NCBI GenBank assembly: GCA_021777135.1 | Contig: JAJYDX010000005.1 | Coordinates: 1 to 64,000, forward strand | Length of the DNA stretch: 64,000 bases | Direction: 5' to 3' | Source of the DNA: a bacterium | GTDB lineage: Bacteria; SZUA-79; Acidulodesulfobacterales; Acidulodesulfobacteraceae | Shown here: positions 47,112 through 56,201 of the stretch, one piece after another | Position numbering within the stretch: position 1 is the stretch's first letter | How the letters are laid out: each line of letters begins with the position of its first letter | The notes under the pieces: model-generated | The model's input: the letters and a program-made list of their open reading frames with translations, nothing else | Told to the model about the DNA's origin: nothing | Database searches by the model: none | Made by a program: the position numbers and the translations under genes

Positions 47112-48277
47112 TTAGAATTCACCATGCCTTTATTTTTGCTTACTTCCGCTTTATTATTTTTAATAATTTTTTTAGCTACGACCGCCTTTCCGTTATTTTC
47201 TATACCGTTTTCTATTATGACCGGCGCGCCGTTTCTCAGTTTTACCTGTCCCGCCGTTACTACGGTTTCTCCGGCTTTTAAACCTTTGGTTATGACGACC
47301 GTATCGCTTCTCTGCGGACCTACGGTAACGTAATCCGTATTTGCTATATATTGACCGTTCTTTTTAACGACTATGTAAACAAAATCTCCGTAAGGATTGT
47401 ATGTTACCGCGGTAGCCGGAACGGTAACCACGTTATGTATTACCGGAAGCAATACCCTTCCGGTCACGAACATTCCGGGCCTGAGAATCATATCGCCGTT
47501 ATTTATTATTACCCTGACGGTAATATTGCGGGAAACGGTGTTAACGTCTATGCTTATGGTTTTTATCCTGCCTATAAAAACCTTATGGTAGGAATCCAGT
47601 TCGACTTTAACTTTTTGATTTATTTTTAAACTATGCAAATCATTCTGCGGCATAGTAAAATCTATATAGATAGGATTAATGGAATACAGCGGTATAATAT
47701 TAGTCCCTGGTTGAATATACTGCCCGAGATTTACGGAGCTTGAATTCCTGATTCCGACTATGCCGGAAAACGGGGCTTTGACGGTCATATCTTTTATAAC
47801 CACTTCCGTTTGCCTTATTAAGGCTTCGTTCTGCTTCAAAGTTGAAAGCATTTGAATATATGACGCTTTAGAAACCGCGTTTTTCAAATAGGCTTTTTTA
47901 TACTGCAGGTAATTAAATTTATTAATTATTAATTGAGATTTATACTGCTTTAGCTGCGCCAGCTGAAGGGAATCGTCCAATTTAACGAGAACGCGGTTTT
48001 TTTTAACGAATTCGCCGGAATTGAAATATATGCCTTTAACCTGACCTGCCACCTGCGTGGTTACGTTTACCGAGTTGACCGCCGTTACGTTTCCTATTGT
48101 ATGTATGTAATTCCGCCAGTTTCCTATTTTAGCGACCGCGGCGGATACCGAAGCGGGAGGATATTTCATCATTCTCATCATCTGCCCCATCTCGTAGCCT
48201 TTATATGCCTTATATCCGAATATGCCTCCAAATATAACCGCTAAAATAAGAATAGCTATTACAAATCTTTTAATCAT
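47108..48277 (-). CDS. RND efflux periplasmic adaptor (membrane fusion protein)
   Basis: A 389-residue AcrA-type protein. It has an N-terminal membrane helix (about 5-25), a lipoyl half (VNVTTQVAGQVKGIYFNSGEFVKK), an alpha-helical hairpin at about 105-160, the second lipoyl half (VKAPFSGIVGIRNSSSVNLG), a beta-barrel (LRPGMFVTGRVLLP) and a membrane-proximal domain. It is the first gene of the adaptor-permease operon, transcribed away from the NodT gene. Confidence 0.93.
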   Translation of the reverse strand: MIKRFVIAILILAVIFGGIFGYKAYKGYEMGQMMRMMKYPPASVSAAVAKIGNWRNYIHTIGNVTAVNSVNVTTQVAGQVKGIYFNSGEFVKKNRVLVKLDDSLQLAQLKQYKSQLIINKFNYLQYKKAYLKNAVSKASYIQMLSTLKQNEALIRQTEVVIKDMTVKAPFSGIVGIRNSSSVNLGQYIQPGTNIIPLYSINPIYIDFTMPQNDLHSLKINQKVKVELDSYHKVFIGRIKTISIDVNTVSRNITVRVIINNGDMILRPGMFVTGRVLLPVIHNVVTVPATAVTYNPYGDFVYIVVKKNGQYIANTDYVTVGPQRSDTVVITKGLKAGETVVTAGQVKLRNGAPVIIENGIENNGKAVVAKKIIKNNKAEVSKNKGMVNSK

Positions 48278-48356
48278 AAAATTACCTTTTGTTTAATATT
48301 TTCAATTTAAAATTAATTTAAAATTAAGAAATTTACGCTTATAATAAAAAAACCGG

Positions 48357-48386
48357 TTGACAATATGACTTTATAGTCAGTATAAT
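48357..48386 (+). promoter_or_regulatory. Promoter with operator-like palindrome between efflux genes
   Basis: TTGACA (48357-48362) and TATAAT (48381-48386) are separated by 18 bases, close to the sigma70 consensus, reading toward the NodT gene. Within the spacer, TGACT (48366-48370) and AGTCA (48375-48379) form an inverted repeat around TTAT. TetR-family repressors of efflux pumps often bind such sites. No regulator gene is in the window. Confidence 0.65.
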
Positions 48387-48453
48387 TTAGAATATAATAA
48401 AATTAAAATACAGTCAATAATTTTTTAACTTTTATGATAAATTAATTATACCT

Positions 48454-49923
48454 ATGAAAATAAATAAAATTTTGCTATTGTTGTCTTGCGCCGCTTTTGG
48501 CTCGGCTTTTATGCTAAGCGGATGCAGTTTATTCAGCCGTCCAAAAAAAATAGAGGTAAAAATACCCCAAAAGTTTAAGTATGCCGTTAATGCCGGAAAT
48601 ATTTCGATAAAAAACGACTGGTGGAAAAACTTTAAGGACAAAGAGCTGAATATTTTAGTCGTTAAGGCGGTTAAAAACAACTTAAGCTACCTTGCCGCCG
48701 TAAAAAACATTCAGGTTGCCGAAACTTACGTTTCGCAGAATGAATCTAATTTCTTTCCGGTCGTTAATTTCACTTTCAGTTCCACCAGGAACAAGCTTCC
48801 GGGTTACGAAACTTCGATATTTTCCGGCAAAGGGTCTTCAGGCTCTCCTTCAACCGTAATATATAATTTAAATCAGGCGGGCTTAAATGCTTCATACGAA
48901 TTAGACGTTTGGAATCAGGTAAATAACGCGGTAAAACAGGCTAAAGCAAACGCAGCCGTTTCTAAGGAGAACGCCGAAGTAGTCAAGCTGACTTTAATAA
49001 GCAACGTGGTTCAGGCTTATTTCCAAATTACCGCCTTAAAAGAATCAATTAAAAATTTACGAAAGCAGTATGCCGCCCAGAAAGAAATTTTAAATCTTAA
49101 CGCAATCCAATATAAAGACGGGCTCATTGATGCCGGACCTGTAGAAACGGCTAAGACAAATATCGAGATTTTAAAAACGGATTTGAACGACGCTATAAAG
49201 CTTAAAGACATTACTAAAAATACTCTGGCTTATTATCTGGGAGAATTCCCCGAAAAATTTAAATTACAAACTTACCGCGAAAGCAAAAATATTAAAAACG
49301 GCGGCGGTTACTACGGCGGCTCAGGCTATTCAAATCTCATACCGCCAAACATTCCTTCGGAAATTTTAACCCAAAGACCCGATGTAAAAGAAGCCGAATA
49401 TAACGTGCTCTCATATGCCTACGCAAAAAAAGAAAGTCTGGCTAACTTTTTTCCGGTATTGAGCCTGACCGGAAATTACGGCTACGCAAGTCCGGGTTTA
49501 AGCAGTTTTATTAACGATACTAACAGCCTTTGGAACTTCGGGCTTAATATTTTAGCGCCTATTTTTAATTACAAAACAAATACTAGCATCTATAAAAGGT
49601 CTGAACTGCAATATAAGCAGGCGGTGCTTAACTACAGGAACGCCGTAATAAATGCTTTCAGCGAAACGGACAACGCGCTTGCAAGCTACAAAAGGGACCG
49701 CAAAATTTTAAAAAGCTACGAAAACAATTTAAATTATTCTATTAAACTGTTTCATATTTACAGGATTCAATATAAAACCGGAATTTCAAGCAAGATAACA
49801 TATTTGACTTACAAGCTGGATATGCTTAACGCGGAATATAACCTTATAAACCAGAACCTGCTTTTACGCGAAGACGTAATAGGCGTTTATAACGCGCTCG
49901 GCATGGGACTTAAAAATAACTAA
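48454..49923 (+). CDS. NodT-type outer membrane efflux lipoprotein
   Basis: A 489-residue TolC-like channel of the NodT family. The signal ends in lipobox MLSGC, giving an N-terminal lipid on the Cys at about residue 24. Two OEP repeats are visible (NLSYLAAVKNIQVAETYVSQ; AYAKKESLANFFPVLSLTG), with family markers DWWKNFKDKELN, ASYELDVWNQV and PSEILTQRPDVKEAEYNVL. It is divergent from the adaptor/permease operon with which it should form a tripartite pump. The ribosome site is weak. Confidence 0.92.
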   Translation: MKINKILLLLSCAAFGSAFMLSGCSLFSRPKKIEVKIPQKFKYAVNAGNISIKNDWWKNFKDKELNILVVKAVKNNLSYLAAVKNIQVAETYVSQNESNFFPVVNFTFSSTRNKLPGYETSIFSGKGSSGSPSTVIYNLNQAGLNASYELDVWNQVNNAVKQAKANAAVSKENAEVVKLTLISNVVQAYFQITALKESIKNLRKQYAAQKEILNLNAIQYKDGLIDAGPVETAKTNIEILKTDLNDAIKLKDITKNTLAYYLGEFPEKFKLQTYRESKNIKNGGGYYGGSGYSNLIPPNIPSEILTQRPDVKEAEYNVLSYAYAKKESLANFFPVLSLTGNYGYASPGLSSFINDTNSLWNFGLNILAPIFNYKTNTSIYKRSELQYKQAVLNYRNAVINAFSETDNALASYKRDRKILKSYENNLNYSIKLFHIYRIQYKTGISSKITYLTYKLDMLNAEYNLINQNLLLREDVIGVYNALGMGLKNN

Positions 49924-49947
49924 ATCCGAATGAATTAATATAATGAA

Positions 49948-50628
49948 TTAATATTCCGGCAGGTTTCTTAAATCTTTGCCGAGCTCCATATAAAGAAGAA
50001 GTTCCATAATTTTCTGGGCATGGTCGGCAAACCTTTCATATTTTCGGGCAATAAATATATACGTTATATTGTTCTCCAGCGTAGTTAAATTTTTTATCGA
50101 CGCGTTTATAATATCTACGACGATTTTATGGGAAAGCATATCTATAACGTTTTCGTCCCTTATTATAATATCTTTAAGCCCTAGATTTTCCTTTGTGCCG
50201 TCGGAATACATTTTTATGGCCATTTTAAGCATTTCGCCGTCTCTGGACGCCACGTCTTCCAAATATGAATATACGCACTTAAATTCTTCCGAAGACGAAG
50301 TCCCGTCAGTAAGCTTAAGCCCTATCTGGCACACGGATGCGCATAAATCGCCCATTCTTTCAAGGTCCGTTATTATCTTCATCGTGGTAGTTATAAACAT
50401 TAAATCCGCCGCTTCGGGCTGGTATAAAGCCAGAAGTTTTATGCAGCTTTCGTTAATGCTTACTTCCAGGGAATTTACTTTCAAGTCGTTTTTAATGGTT
50501 TCTTCGGCAAGGCTTGTATCCCTTTCGAATAAAAATCTGGTCGCGCTGTCAAGCTGGCTGTTTACGATTTCGCTCATTTCTACTACGTTTTTCTTTAGCT
50601 TCATAAGCTCGCTGTCTAATATATTCAC
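49948..50628 (-). CDS. phoU: Phosphate signalling protein PhoU
   Basis: A 226-residue all-helical protein with two PhoU repeats. Metal-binding-type motifs include TDLERMGDLCASV in the first repeat and YIFIARKYERFADHAQKI in the second. It links Pst transporter state to the PhoR kinase and represses the Pho response in high phosphate. The start is GTG (50626-50628) with AGAGG upstream. It is last in the pst operon, about 45 bases after pstB. Confidence 0.94.
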   Translation of the reverse strand: MNILDSELMKLKKNVVEMSEIVNSQLDSATRFLFERDTSLAEETIKNDLKVNSLEVSINESCIKLLALYQPEAADLMFITTTMKIITDLERMGDLCASVCQIGLKLTDGTSSSEEFKCVYSYLEDVASRDGEMLKMAIKMYSDGTKENLGLKDIIIRDENVIDMLSHKIVVDIINASIKNLTTLENNITYIFIARKYERFADHAQKIMELLLYMELGKDLRNLPEY

Positions 50629-50673
50629 CCTGCACCTCTTTTAATATTAAATATTTTATATATTTATACGGCT

Positions 50674-51456
50674 TTAATACCTGCTCGTTATAAAATTTTC
50701 CGTCCTTTTATCCTTAGGTCTGGTGAAGAAATTTCCGGCTTCGTCGAATTCTATTAGTTCCCCGTCGAGAAAAAAGCCGCTGTAATCGGAAATTCTGCCT
50801 GACTGCTGGACGTTATGGCTTACGACTATTATAGTGTAGTATTTCTTGAAAGAATTTATCAAGTCCAGTATGATGCTGGTCGAAACCGGGTCGAGATAAG
50901 CGGTGGGCTCGTCCATTAAGAGTATCGAAGGGTTGGTAGCTATCGCCCTTGCTATGCAGAGCCTCTGCTGCTGTCCTCCCGAAAGGGAAAGGGCAGACTT
51001 ATTAAGCTTATCTTTAACTTCGTCGTAAAGCCCTGAATACTTCAGGCATTTTTCTACGCGCTCAACGATAAAATCCTTATTTTTTATGCCGTGTATTTTT
51101 AATCCGAAAGCTATGTTGTCGAAAATAGATTTTGGAAACGGATTAGGATTTTGAAATACCATGCCTATATCCCTTCTTAATTCTACTACGTCCACAGACT
51201 TGTCGTATATGTTCTTGCCGTTAATCAAAACCTCTCCGGTAAGCCTTGCGCCTTCGGTGTAATCGTTCATCCTGTTAAGCGTCCTTAAAAACGTAGATTT
51301 TCCGCAACCGGAAGGACCTAAAAGAGTGCATACGGAATTTTTTTTGAAATAAAGATTAACCGATTTCAGAAGATGGTAGTTGCCGTAATAAAAATTAAGG
51401 TCTTTAACATCGACTGCTATATTGCCGGCTTTGTCCTCTTTTGTATTTTCGGGCAT
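50674..51456 (-). CDS. pstB: Phosphate ABC transporter ATP-binding protein
   Basis: A 260-residue ATPase with Walker A GPSGCGKS (47-54), signature LSGGQQQR (158-165), Walker B ILLMDEP (178-184) and the PstB-specific FQNPNPFPKSIFDN and FDEAGNFFTRPKDKRTENFI. It drives phosphate import through PstA/PstC. A GGAGG site precedes the ATG. It lies between pstA and phoU. Confidence 0.97.
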   Translation of the reverse strand: MPENTKEDKAGNIAVDVKDLNFYYGNYHLLKSVNLYFKKNSVCTLLGPSGCGKSTFLRTLNRMNDYTEGARLTGEVLINGKNIYDKSVDVVELRRDIGMVFQNPNPFPKSIFDNIAFGLKIHGIKNKDFIVERVEKCLKYSGLYDEVKDKLNKSALSLSGGQQQRLCIARAIATNPSILLMDEPTAYLDPVSTSIILDLINSFKKYYTIIVVSHNVQQSGRISDYSGFFLDGELIEFDEAGNFFTRPKDKRTENFITSRY

Positions 51457-51491
51457 GAAATTTTAATCCCTCCTGTAACTATAAGTAATAA

Positions 51492-52403
51492 TCATAAAAT
51501 AAATTTCTTGGCTAAATAATTTATTAATCTTAATCCTAAATCCAATGCGAATATAAAGAGCAATAATACTACAGATGCGGCTTCCGCTTTATAATGAAGT
51601 ATTTTTGAAGGTTCATGTATGTATATAAATATAAGCATCGCTAAGTCTCCGACTGCGCCGCCGGGACCTGTAACGCCGGTCGGCATGCCGGTATTATAAT
51701 AGTTGGTAAATAAGAGGGGGGCGGTTTGTCCAATTATATTCATTACTCCCAGCAATATCCCGATAAATATCCCTCCGAGGGCGGCTTTTAGTATGACGGC
51801 GCGCGTAGCCTGCCATTTTGTGGCGCCAAGCGCGAGAGCGCCTTCAATGTAGCTTGCAGGAATCTGGTTAACCGCCTGCTCCGTTAAAAGCGTAATAATC
51901 GGGGTCATGATAAAACCAAGCGTAAGCCCGCCCGCAAGAGCCGAAAATCCGAAATGAAAACCTGGACCTGCATTTGTAGAAAAAACATAAAACCCTACTA
52001 TGCCCCAAACTATCGATGGGATGCCTATCATAAGTTCGTTTAAGAGCCTAAGAAAACTGTTAGTCCTTTTTTTACCGAAAAGCGACAGGTACAAGCCGGT
52101 GCCTACGCCTATAGGAACCGCGAGAATCGAGGCAATTATTATAAGATAAACGTCTCCCACGACCGCGTTTAATATGCCGCCTTCCGCGCCAATTGGAAAT
52201 CCTGTGGGCAGCGTAGATACAAATCGCCAGTTAAGATATTTATATCCTATGGAAACCGCCTTATAGATTATGTGAAAAACCGGAAAAGAACCAATAATAA
52301 ACGCGGTTACCGCAAAAAATACGGCGACGTTATTATAAAATTTTTTCCTTTTAAGATATCCCTTGTTTGAGGGAAATATCGGCGCTTGCGAATGTTGTTC
52401 CAT
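51492..52403 (-). CDS. pstA: Phosphate ABC transporter permease PstA
   Basis: A 303-residue permease with six helices. Family signature segments are GGILNAVVGDVYLIIIASIL, PIGVGTGLYLSLFGK, and the EAA-type loop ALALGATKWQATRAVILKAA. The N-terminal helix at about 28-50 is conserved. It is separated from pstC by about 100 bases containing a REP-like hairpin. Confidence 0.95.
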   Translation of the reverse strand: MEQHSQAPIFPSNKGYLKRKKFYNNVAVFFAVTAFIIGSFPVFHIIYKAVSIGYKYLNWRFVSTLPTGFPIGAEGGILNAVVGDVYLIIIASILAVPIGVGTGLYLSLFGKKRTNSFLRLLNELMIGIPSIVWGIVGFYVFSTNAGPGFHFGFSALAGGLTLGFIMTPIITLLTEQAVNQIPASYIEGALALGATKWQATRAVILKAALGGIFIGILLGVMNIIGQTAPLLFTNYYNTGMPTGVTGPGGAVGDLAMLIFIYIHEPSKILHYKAEAASVVLLLFIFALDLGLRLINYLAKKFIL

Positions 52404-52443
52404 TCTGTTTCCTTAATCCACTGAAATGTTTTATAAATACTGG

Positions 52444-52463
52444 ATTCCCGCTTTCGCGGGAAT
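52444..52463. repeat. REP-like hairpin between pstC and pstA
   Basis: ATTCCCGC (52444-52451) and GCGGGAAT (52456-52463) pair around a TTTC loop, with flanks TGG and GAC. This is a widespread bacterial extragenic palindrome type. A partial copy lies at 43896-43907. Inside an operon it may stabilise the upstream message. Confidence 0.7.
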
Positions 52464-52503
52464 GACAAAAAAGCAATAAAGCTTCGATTGATATTTTTTG
52501 AAA

Positions 52504-53448
52504 TCAGCCGCCGCCAAACTGCGACCGGCTGAACCTTCCGCCTATAACCCTGTTTAAGATATTTCTTCCCACTATATTAATTATAAGGCTCGTTAGCAAA
52601 AGCAAAAGCGCTAATTCTACTTCCGCGGAAGCGTATATGGGACTTATTACCGCAAAAGTAAACGTGTTCGCGAGCAATGAGGATATGGTGTAGCCAACGC
52701 TGAATAAAGATTTCGGCACTACCGCCTGATTGCCTATTAAAAGCACTACGGCTATCGTTTCGCCTATAGCCCTCCCGAAACCTAAAATTATTCCTCCGTA
52801 TATGCCGTTCAAAGCATAGGGGAGGGAAACGTCTTTTATAACGTCTAATTTTGTAGCGCCCATAGCAAGCGCGCCGTCCTTGGCGAGCTTTGGAACGGAA
52901 GCCAAAGAATCCTTGGTAATAGAGGATATTATCGGCAAAATCATAAACGCTACTATTATGCTTGCGGCAAGGATTCCGTAGCCGATATTTTCCTCGACTT
53001 TTAAAAACGGGACGCCGGAAAAATGGGCGTTAAAAAACGGCTCTACCGACTCCCTCAGCCACGGGACAATCGTTAAGACGCCCCATACTCCGAAAACGAC
53101 GCTGGGTATCCCTGCAAGCATTTCGACTATTACCGTAAAAACGCCCCTTAAAAAAAAGGGGCAGTATTCCTGCAAAAATATTCCTATGCCGAAACTAAAA
53201 GGTATCGCGAATAATAAAGATAAAAAAGTAACTAAAAAAGTCCCCGCGATAAAGGTCAAGGCGCCAAAAATTTCTTTGGGGGGATTCCATTCTTTAGTCC
53301 ATAAAAAAGAAATGCCATACCTTGCGATAGACGGATAGCTGTAATAAAGTATAATGATTATGGAAATTAAAAAAACCAAAACTACCGACAGGACGAAAAC
53401 GGAGAGAATAAATTTAAAAAGGTCGTCTTTGTATTTTAAGGTGAACAT
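52504..53448 (-). CDS. pstC: Phosphate ABC transporter permease PstC
   Basis: A 314-residue permease. Typical features are YGISFLWTKEWNPPKEIFGA near residue 45, EMLAGIPSVVFGVWG, the EAA-type loop DGALAMGATKLDVIKDVSLP, and GFGRAIGETIAVVLLIGN. It has six helices. It starts about 210 bases after pstS, with a strong hairpin in between, so its level may depend on read-through from the pstS promoter. Confidence 0.95.
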   Translation of the reverse strand: MFTLKYKDDLFKFILSVFVLSVVLVFLISIIIILYYSYPSIARYGISFLWTKEWNPPKEIFGALTFIAGTFLVTFLSLLFAIPFSFGIGIFLQEYCPFFLRGVFTVIVEMLAGIPSVVFGVWGVLTIVPWLRESVEPFFNAHFSGVPFLKVEENIGYGILAASIIVAFMILPIISSITKDSLASVPKLAKDGALAMGATKLDVIKDVSLPYALNGIYGGIILGFGRAIGETIAVVLLIGNQAVVPKSLFSVGYTISSLLANTFTFAVISPIYASAEVELALLLLLTSLIINIVGRNILNRVIGGRFSRSQFGGG

Positions 53449-53577
53449 TGCTTTGTTTATAATTTATTTATTGTTTTGCGTTCAATTTTTTTTAATTATA
53501 GCACATTAGTTTTAATTTTTCTAAAAAAAATATAACCGCCGCCGGTACAGGATTTGCGCGTTCAAAAATAAAGCTGG

Positions 53578-53616
53578 AAAATAAAGGGACGGCATTTAAA
53601 ACCGTCCCTTTATTTT
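53578..53616. terminator. Bidirectional hairpin terminator between pstS and pstC
   Basis: Arms 53578-53592 (AAAATAAAGGGACGG) and 53602-53616 are perfectly complementary over 15 bases with a 9-base loop. The stem ends in T-runs on both strands, as in intrinsic terminators. On the minus strand it follows pstS and precedes pstC, so it should lower pstCAB expression relative to pstS. Confidence 0.85.
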
Positions 53617-53659
53617 CGTTATTTTTTAAATTTAAATTCGTACTGCTTTATCTCTTTGC

Positions 53660-54754
53660 TTATTTTACCTGAGCAAGAAGTTTCTTAACGTTTGGCATAA
53701 CTGATTTTGGAAGCGGAGCAAAACCGGTTTTAACGGTATATTTAGCCGCCTGACCCGGACCGAGCGCCCAGTTTACCAAATCCTTAATAGACTTTGTAGT
53801 AGCTTTATTCGGCTGCGTTTTCTTTATCATCCAGAATTCAAAGTTGGAATCAGGATACGCGTTCTTTGCCGAAACGTTCCATACTATTGATTTATCGAAA
53901 TCGGCGGGGAAATCTCCCTGTTTTAAAGCCGAGTTTGCCGCGGCGGCAATAGTTTTAACCGAACCAACCACGTAATTGCCTGCTTTATTAAGAAGCGCGG
54001 CGCTCGCGAGATGATATTCCATAACCCAGCCAAGTCCTACGTAACCTATTCCCCCGGAAGTGCTTTTAACGGCGGCTACGACTGCATCGCTTCCGAGATA
54101 ACCGCTTCCGACAGGCCAATCCGGCGAAAGGCTCCTGCCTACTTTCTTTGCCCATGCCTTGGAAGTATCGTTTAACAAGCTTGTAAAGTCGAATGTAGTT
54201 CCGCTCGCGTCAGCCCTGTGGACGACGAATATATGAAGATTAGGAAACTTATACTGCGGGTTTAATTTCTTAAATACCGGATTATCCCAGTTGTTGATTT
54301 TACCCATATAAATTTCGGCTACTAATTTTGGCGTCATTTTGATATTAGCGCCGTTAGGTATGCCGGGGATATTATAAATTACCTGGGCATCGTCGAGAGC
54401 CACTGGAACGTTTACAAGGTTGGGATATCTCTTCTTAAAGCTTTTGGTAAGATAAGCGTCTGAAGCCCCGATAGTAATATTGCCGTCAGCCGCGTTAGAA
54501 ATTCCGAATCCCGAACCTGTTCCGGCAACCGAAACCGTAACGCCGGGATTAAGCTTTTGATACTTAACCGCCCAGACAGAATTTAACGGGTAAAGCATTG
54601 TAGAACCTGAAATAGTGATAGTTCCGGCAGGCGTTTTGGCGCCGGTAGCGGGAGCCTTGGACTTCGCGCAGCCCGCTGCAAAAAAAGATAAGGCAAGAAC
54701 GGCTGAAGCAACCGTTAATCCCCCAAGCATCTTTTTCATACTGCTTTTGTTCAT
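53660..54754 (-). CDS. pstS: Phosphate-binding lipoprotein PstS
   Basis: A 364-residue periplasmic phosphate receptor. It has lipobox FAAGC (C29). The phosphate-binding loops are ISGSTMLYPL, VAGTGSGFGISNAADG, IGASDAYL, and HRADASGTTFDFTSLL. The last of these (RxDxSGTT) is the PstS hallmark. GGAGATTTT precedes the ATG. A four-fold Pho-box-like repeat lies upstream. It is the first gene of the pst operon. Confidence 0.96.
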   Translation of the reverse strand: MNKSSMKKMLGGLTVASAVLALSFFAAGCAKSKAPATGAKTPAGTITISGSTMLYPLNSVWAVKYQKLNPGVTVSVAGTGSGFGISNAADGNITIGASDAYLTKSFKKRYPNLVNVPVALDDAQVIYNIPGIPNGANIKMTPKLVAEIYMGKINNWDNPVFKKLNPQYKFPNLHIFVVHRADASGTTFDFTSLLNDTSKAWAKKVGRSLSPDWPVGSGYLGSDAVVAAVKSTSGGIGYVGLGWVMEYHLASAALLNKAGNYVVGSVKTIAAAANSALKQGDFPADFDKSIVWNVSAKNAYPDSNFEFWMIKKTQPNKATTKSIKDLVNWALGPGQAAKYTVKTGFAPLPKSVMPNVKKLLAQVK

Positions 54755-54844
54755 AAAATCTCCTCCGTAAATTAAAATTAAAATTAATCTCGCATCCTAA
54801 AAATTATCTTTTTTATTTGCTTTAATTTATATTAACAGATTATT

Positions 54845-54884
54845 GTTACAATTTTATTACATTTATGTTAAATTTTTGTAACAA
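54845..54884 (-). promoter_or_regulatory. Pho-box-like 11-bp direct repeats upstream of pstS
   Basis: TTACAA, TTACAT, TTAAAT and TAACAA begin at 54846, 54857, 54868 and 54879, exactly 11 bases apart, about 90-130 bases before the pstS ATG. The period and TTA(A/C) core match PhoB/PhoP boxes. The region also lies upstream of the divergent alcohol dehydrogenase gene, whose control by phosphate is possible but not implied. The rest of 54755-55006 is AT-rich without other visible signals. Confidence 0.75.
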
Positions 54885-55006
54885 TATTTCTTTTACTTAA
54901 ACTTATCAGGTATATTTTTTTATTCTATAATTTAGAAGCTGTGATATAATAACTCCGTTAAAATAATAAATAAATAATTAATTAATGCTTTTTGAAAGGG
55001 AGACAT

Positions 55007-56161
55007 ATGAATACTCTCAGTGTTTATAATCCTGTAAAAATTCATTTCGGAACAGGGTTAATAGCCGAAACCGGTAAAATAGCGAAGAAATATTCCGATT
55101 CCGCTTTAATAGTAACCGGTAAAAGCTCCATGCAAAAAACGGGAACTTTAGGCAGGCTCTTAAAGACTTTACAAGACGCCGGTATTAATCCTACGGTGTA
55201 TGATAAGATTACCCCTAATCCCACTATAGAACAGATAGACGAAGCGGCAGGAATAGCCAGGGAAAAGCGGATAGGGCTGGTAATAGGGCTTGGCGGCGGA
55301 AGTCCGCTGGATTCCTCAAAAGCGATAGCCGTCGCTGCCAAAGGCGATATACCGGTATGGAACTATTTAAAAACGCCCGCGAAGGAAGCTCTGCCGGTTA
55401 TAACTATAGTATCGACCGCGGGAACAGGCAGCGAAGTCAACAGATACTCGGTTATGACTAACCCTGAAACAGCCGAAAAACCTGGTTTCGGTTATGAATG
55501 TATGTATCCTAAAGAGGCAATAATCGACCCTGAAATTATGCTGTCTATGCCCCCCTACGTGACTGCTACTACGGGCTTTGACGTTTTTGTCCATGTATTT
55601 GAAGCTTTTACCGGAAAAGCAAGAAACGCTTTTTCTTCGGCATATTGTATGCAGGCGTTTTACCTTTTAAAAGACAATTTGATTAAATCATACGGCGAAC
55701 CCGACAATATCGAGGCTAGGGGAAATATGGCTCTGGCATCGGCTCTTGCCGGACTGGCGATAGATATTTCGGGCGTTGGAATAATACACGCCATAGAGCA
55801 TCCGGTATCTGGAAATTATCCCGATATAGCCCACGGCGCCGGTCTTGCCGCCTTAACGGTAGAATCCATGAAATACAACCTTAAAGCATGTAAAAGAGAT
55901 TTTATGCTTATAGCCCATCACTTCGGAATTAAGAGGGCGGGGAAAAGCGACGACGAATACGCGGGGGCTTTAATAGAAAAGACCGGTGAAATATTAGCCG
56001 CTTTAAATTTAAACATCGGGCTGAAAGACCTCGGGGTCGAAAAAGAAAAGCTTGCCAAAATTGCAGGAGAAGCTTTCACGACTATGGGCTTTGCCGTTCA
56101 AAACAATCCGGAAACCGCCGGCGAAAAAGAAGTTTTGAGACTTTTAGAAGCAAGCTATTAA
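55007..56161 (+). CDS. Iron-containing alcohol dehydrogenase
   Basis: A 384-residue group III alcohol dehydrogenase. The NAD-binding motif is GGGSPLDSSKA (96-106), with TAGTGSEVNRY following. Likely metal ligands are D192, H196 (FDVFVHVFEAF), H261 and H276 (HAIEHPVSGNYPDIAHG). I choose ATG 55007, which has AAAGGGAG upstream, over a TTG at 54992 that overlaps that site. Such enzymes reduce or oxidise short alcohols and aldehydes with NAD(H); the substrate cannot be set. It is divergent from pstS. Confidence 0.93.
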   Translation: MNTLSVYNPVKIHFGTGLIAETGKIAKKYSDSALIVTGKSSMQKTGTLGRLLKTLQDAGINPTVYDKITPNPTIEQIDEAAGIAREKRIGLVIGLGGGSPLDSSKAIAVAAKGDIPVWNYLKTPAKEALPVITIVSTAGTGSEVNRYSVMTNPETAEKPGFGYECMYPKEAIIDPEIMLSMPPYVTATTGFDVFVHVFEAFTGKARNAFSSAYCMQAFYLLKDNLIKSYGEPDNIEARGNMALASALAGLAIDISGVGIIHAIEHPVSGNYPDIAHGAGLAALTVESMKYNLKACKRDFMLIAHHFGIKRAGKSDDEYAGALIEKTGEILAALNLNIGLKDLGVEKEKLAKIAGEAFTTMGFAVQNNPETAGEKEVLRLLEASY

Positions 56162-56201
56162 TACATAATAAATTTTAAAATTTTATTTTACGGGAGGTTT
56201 C

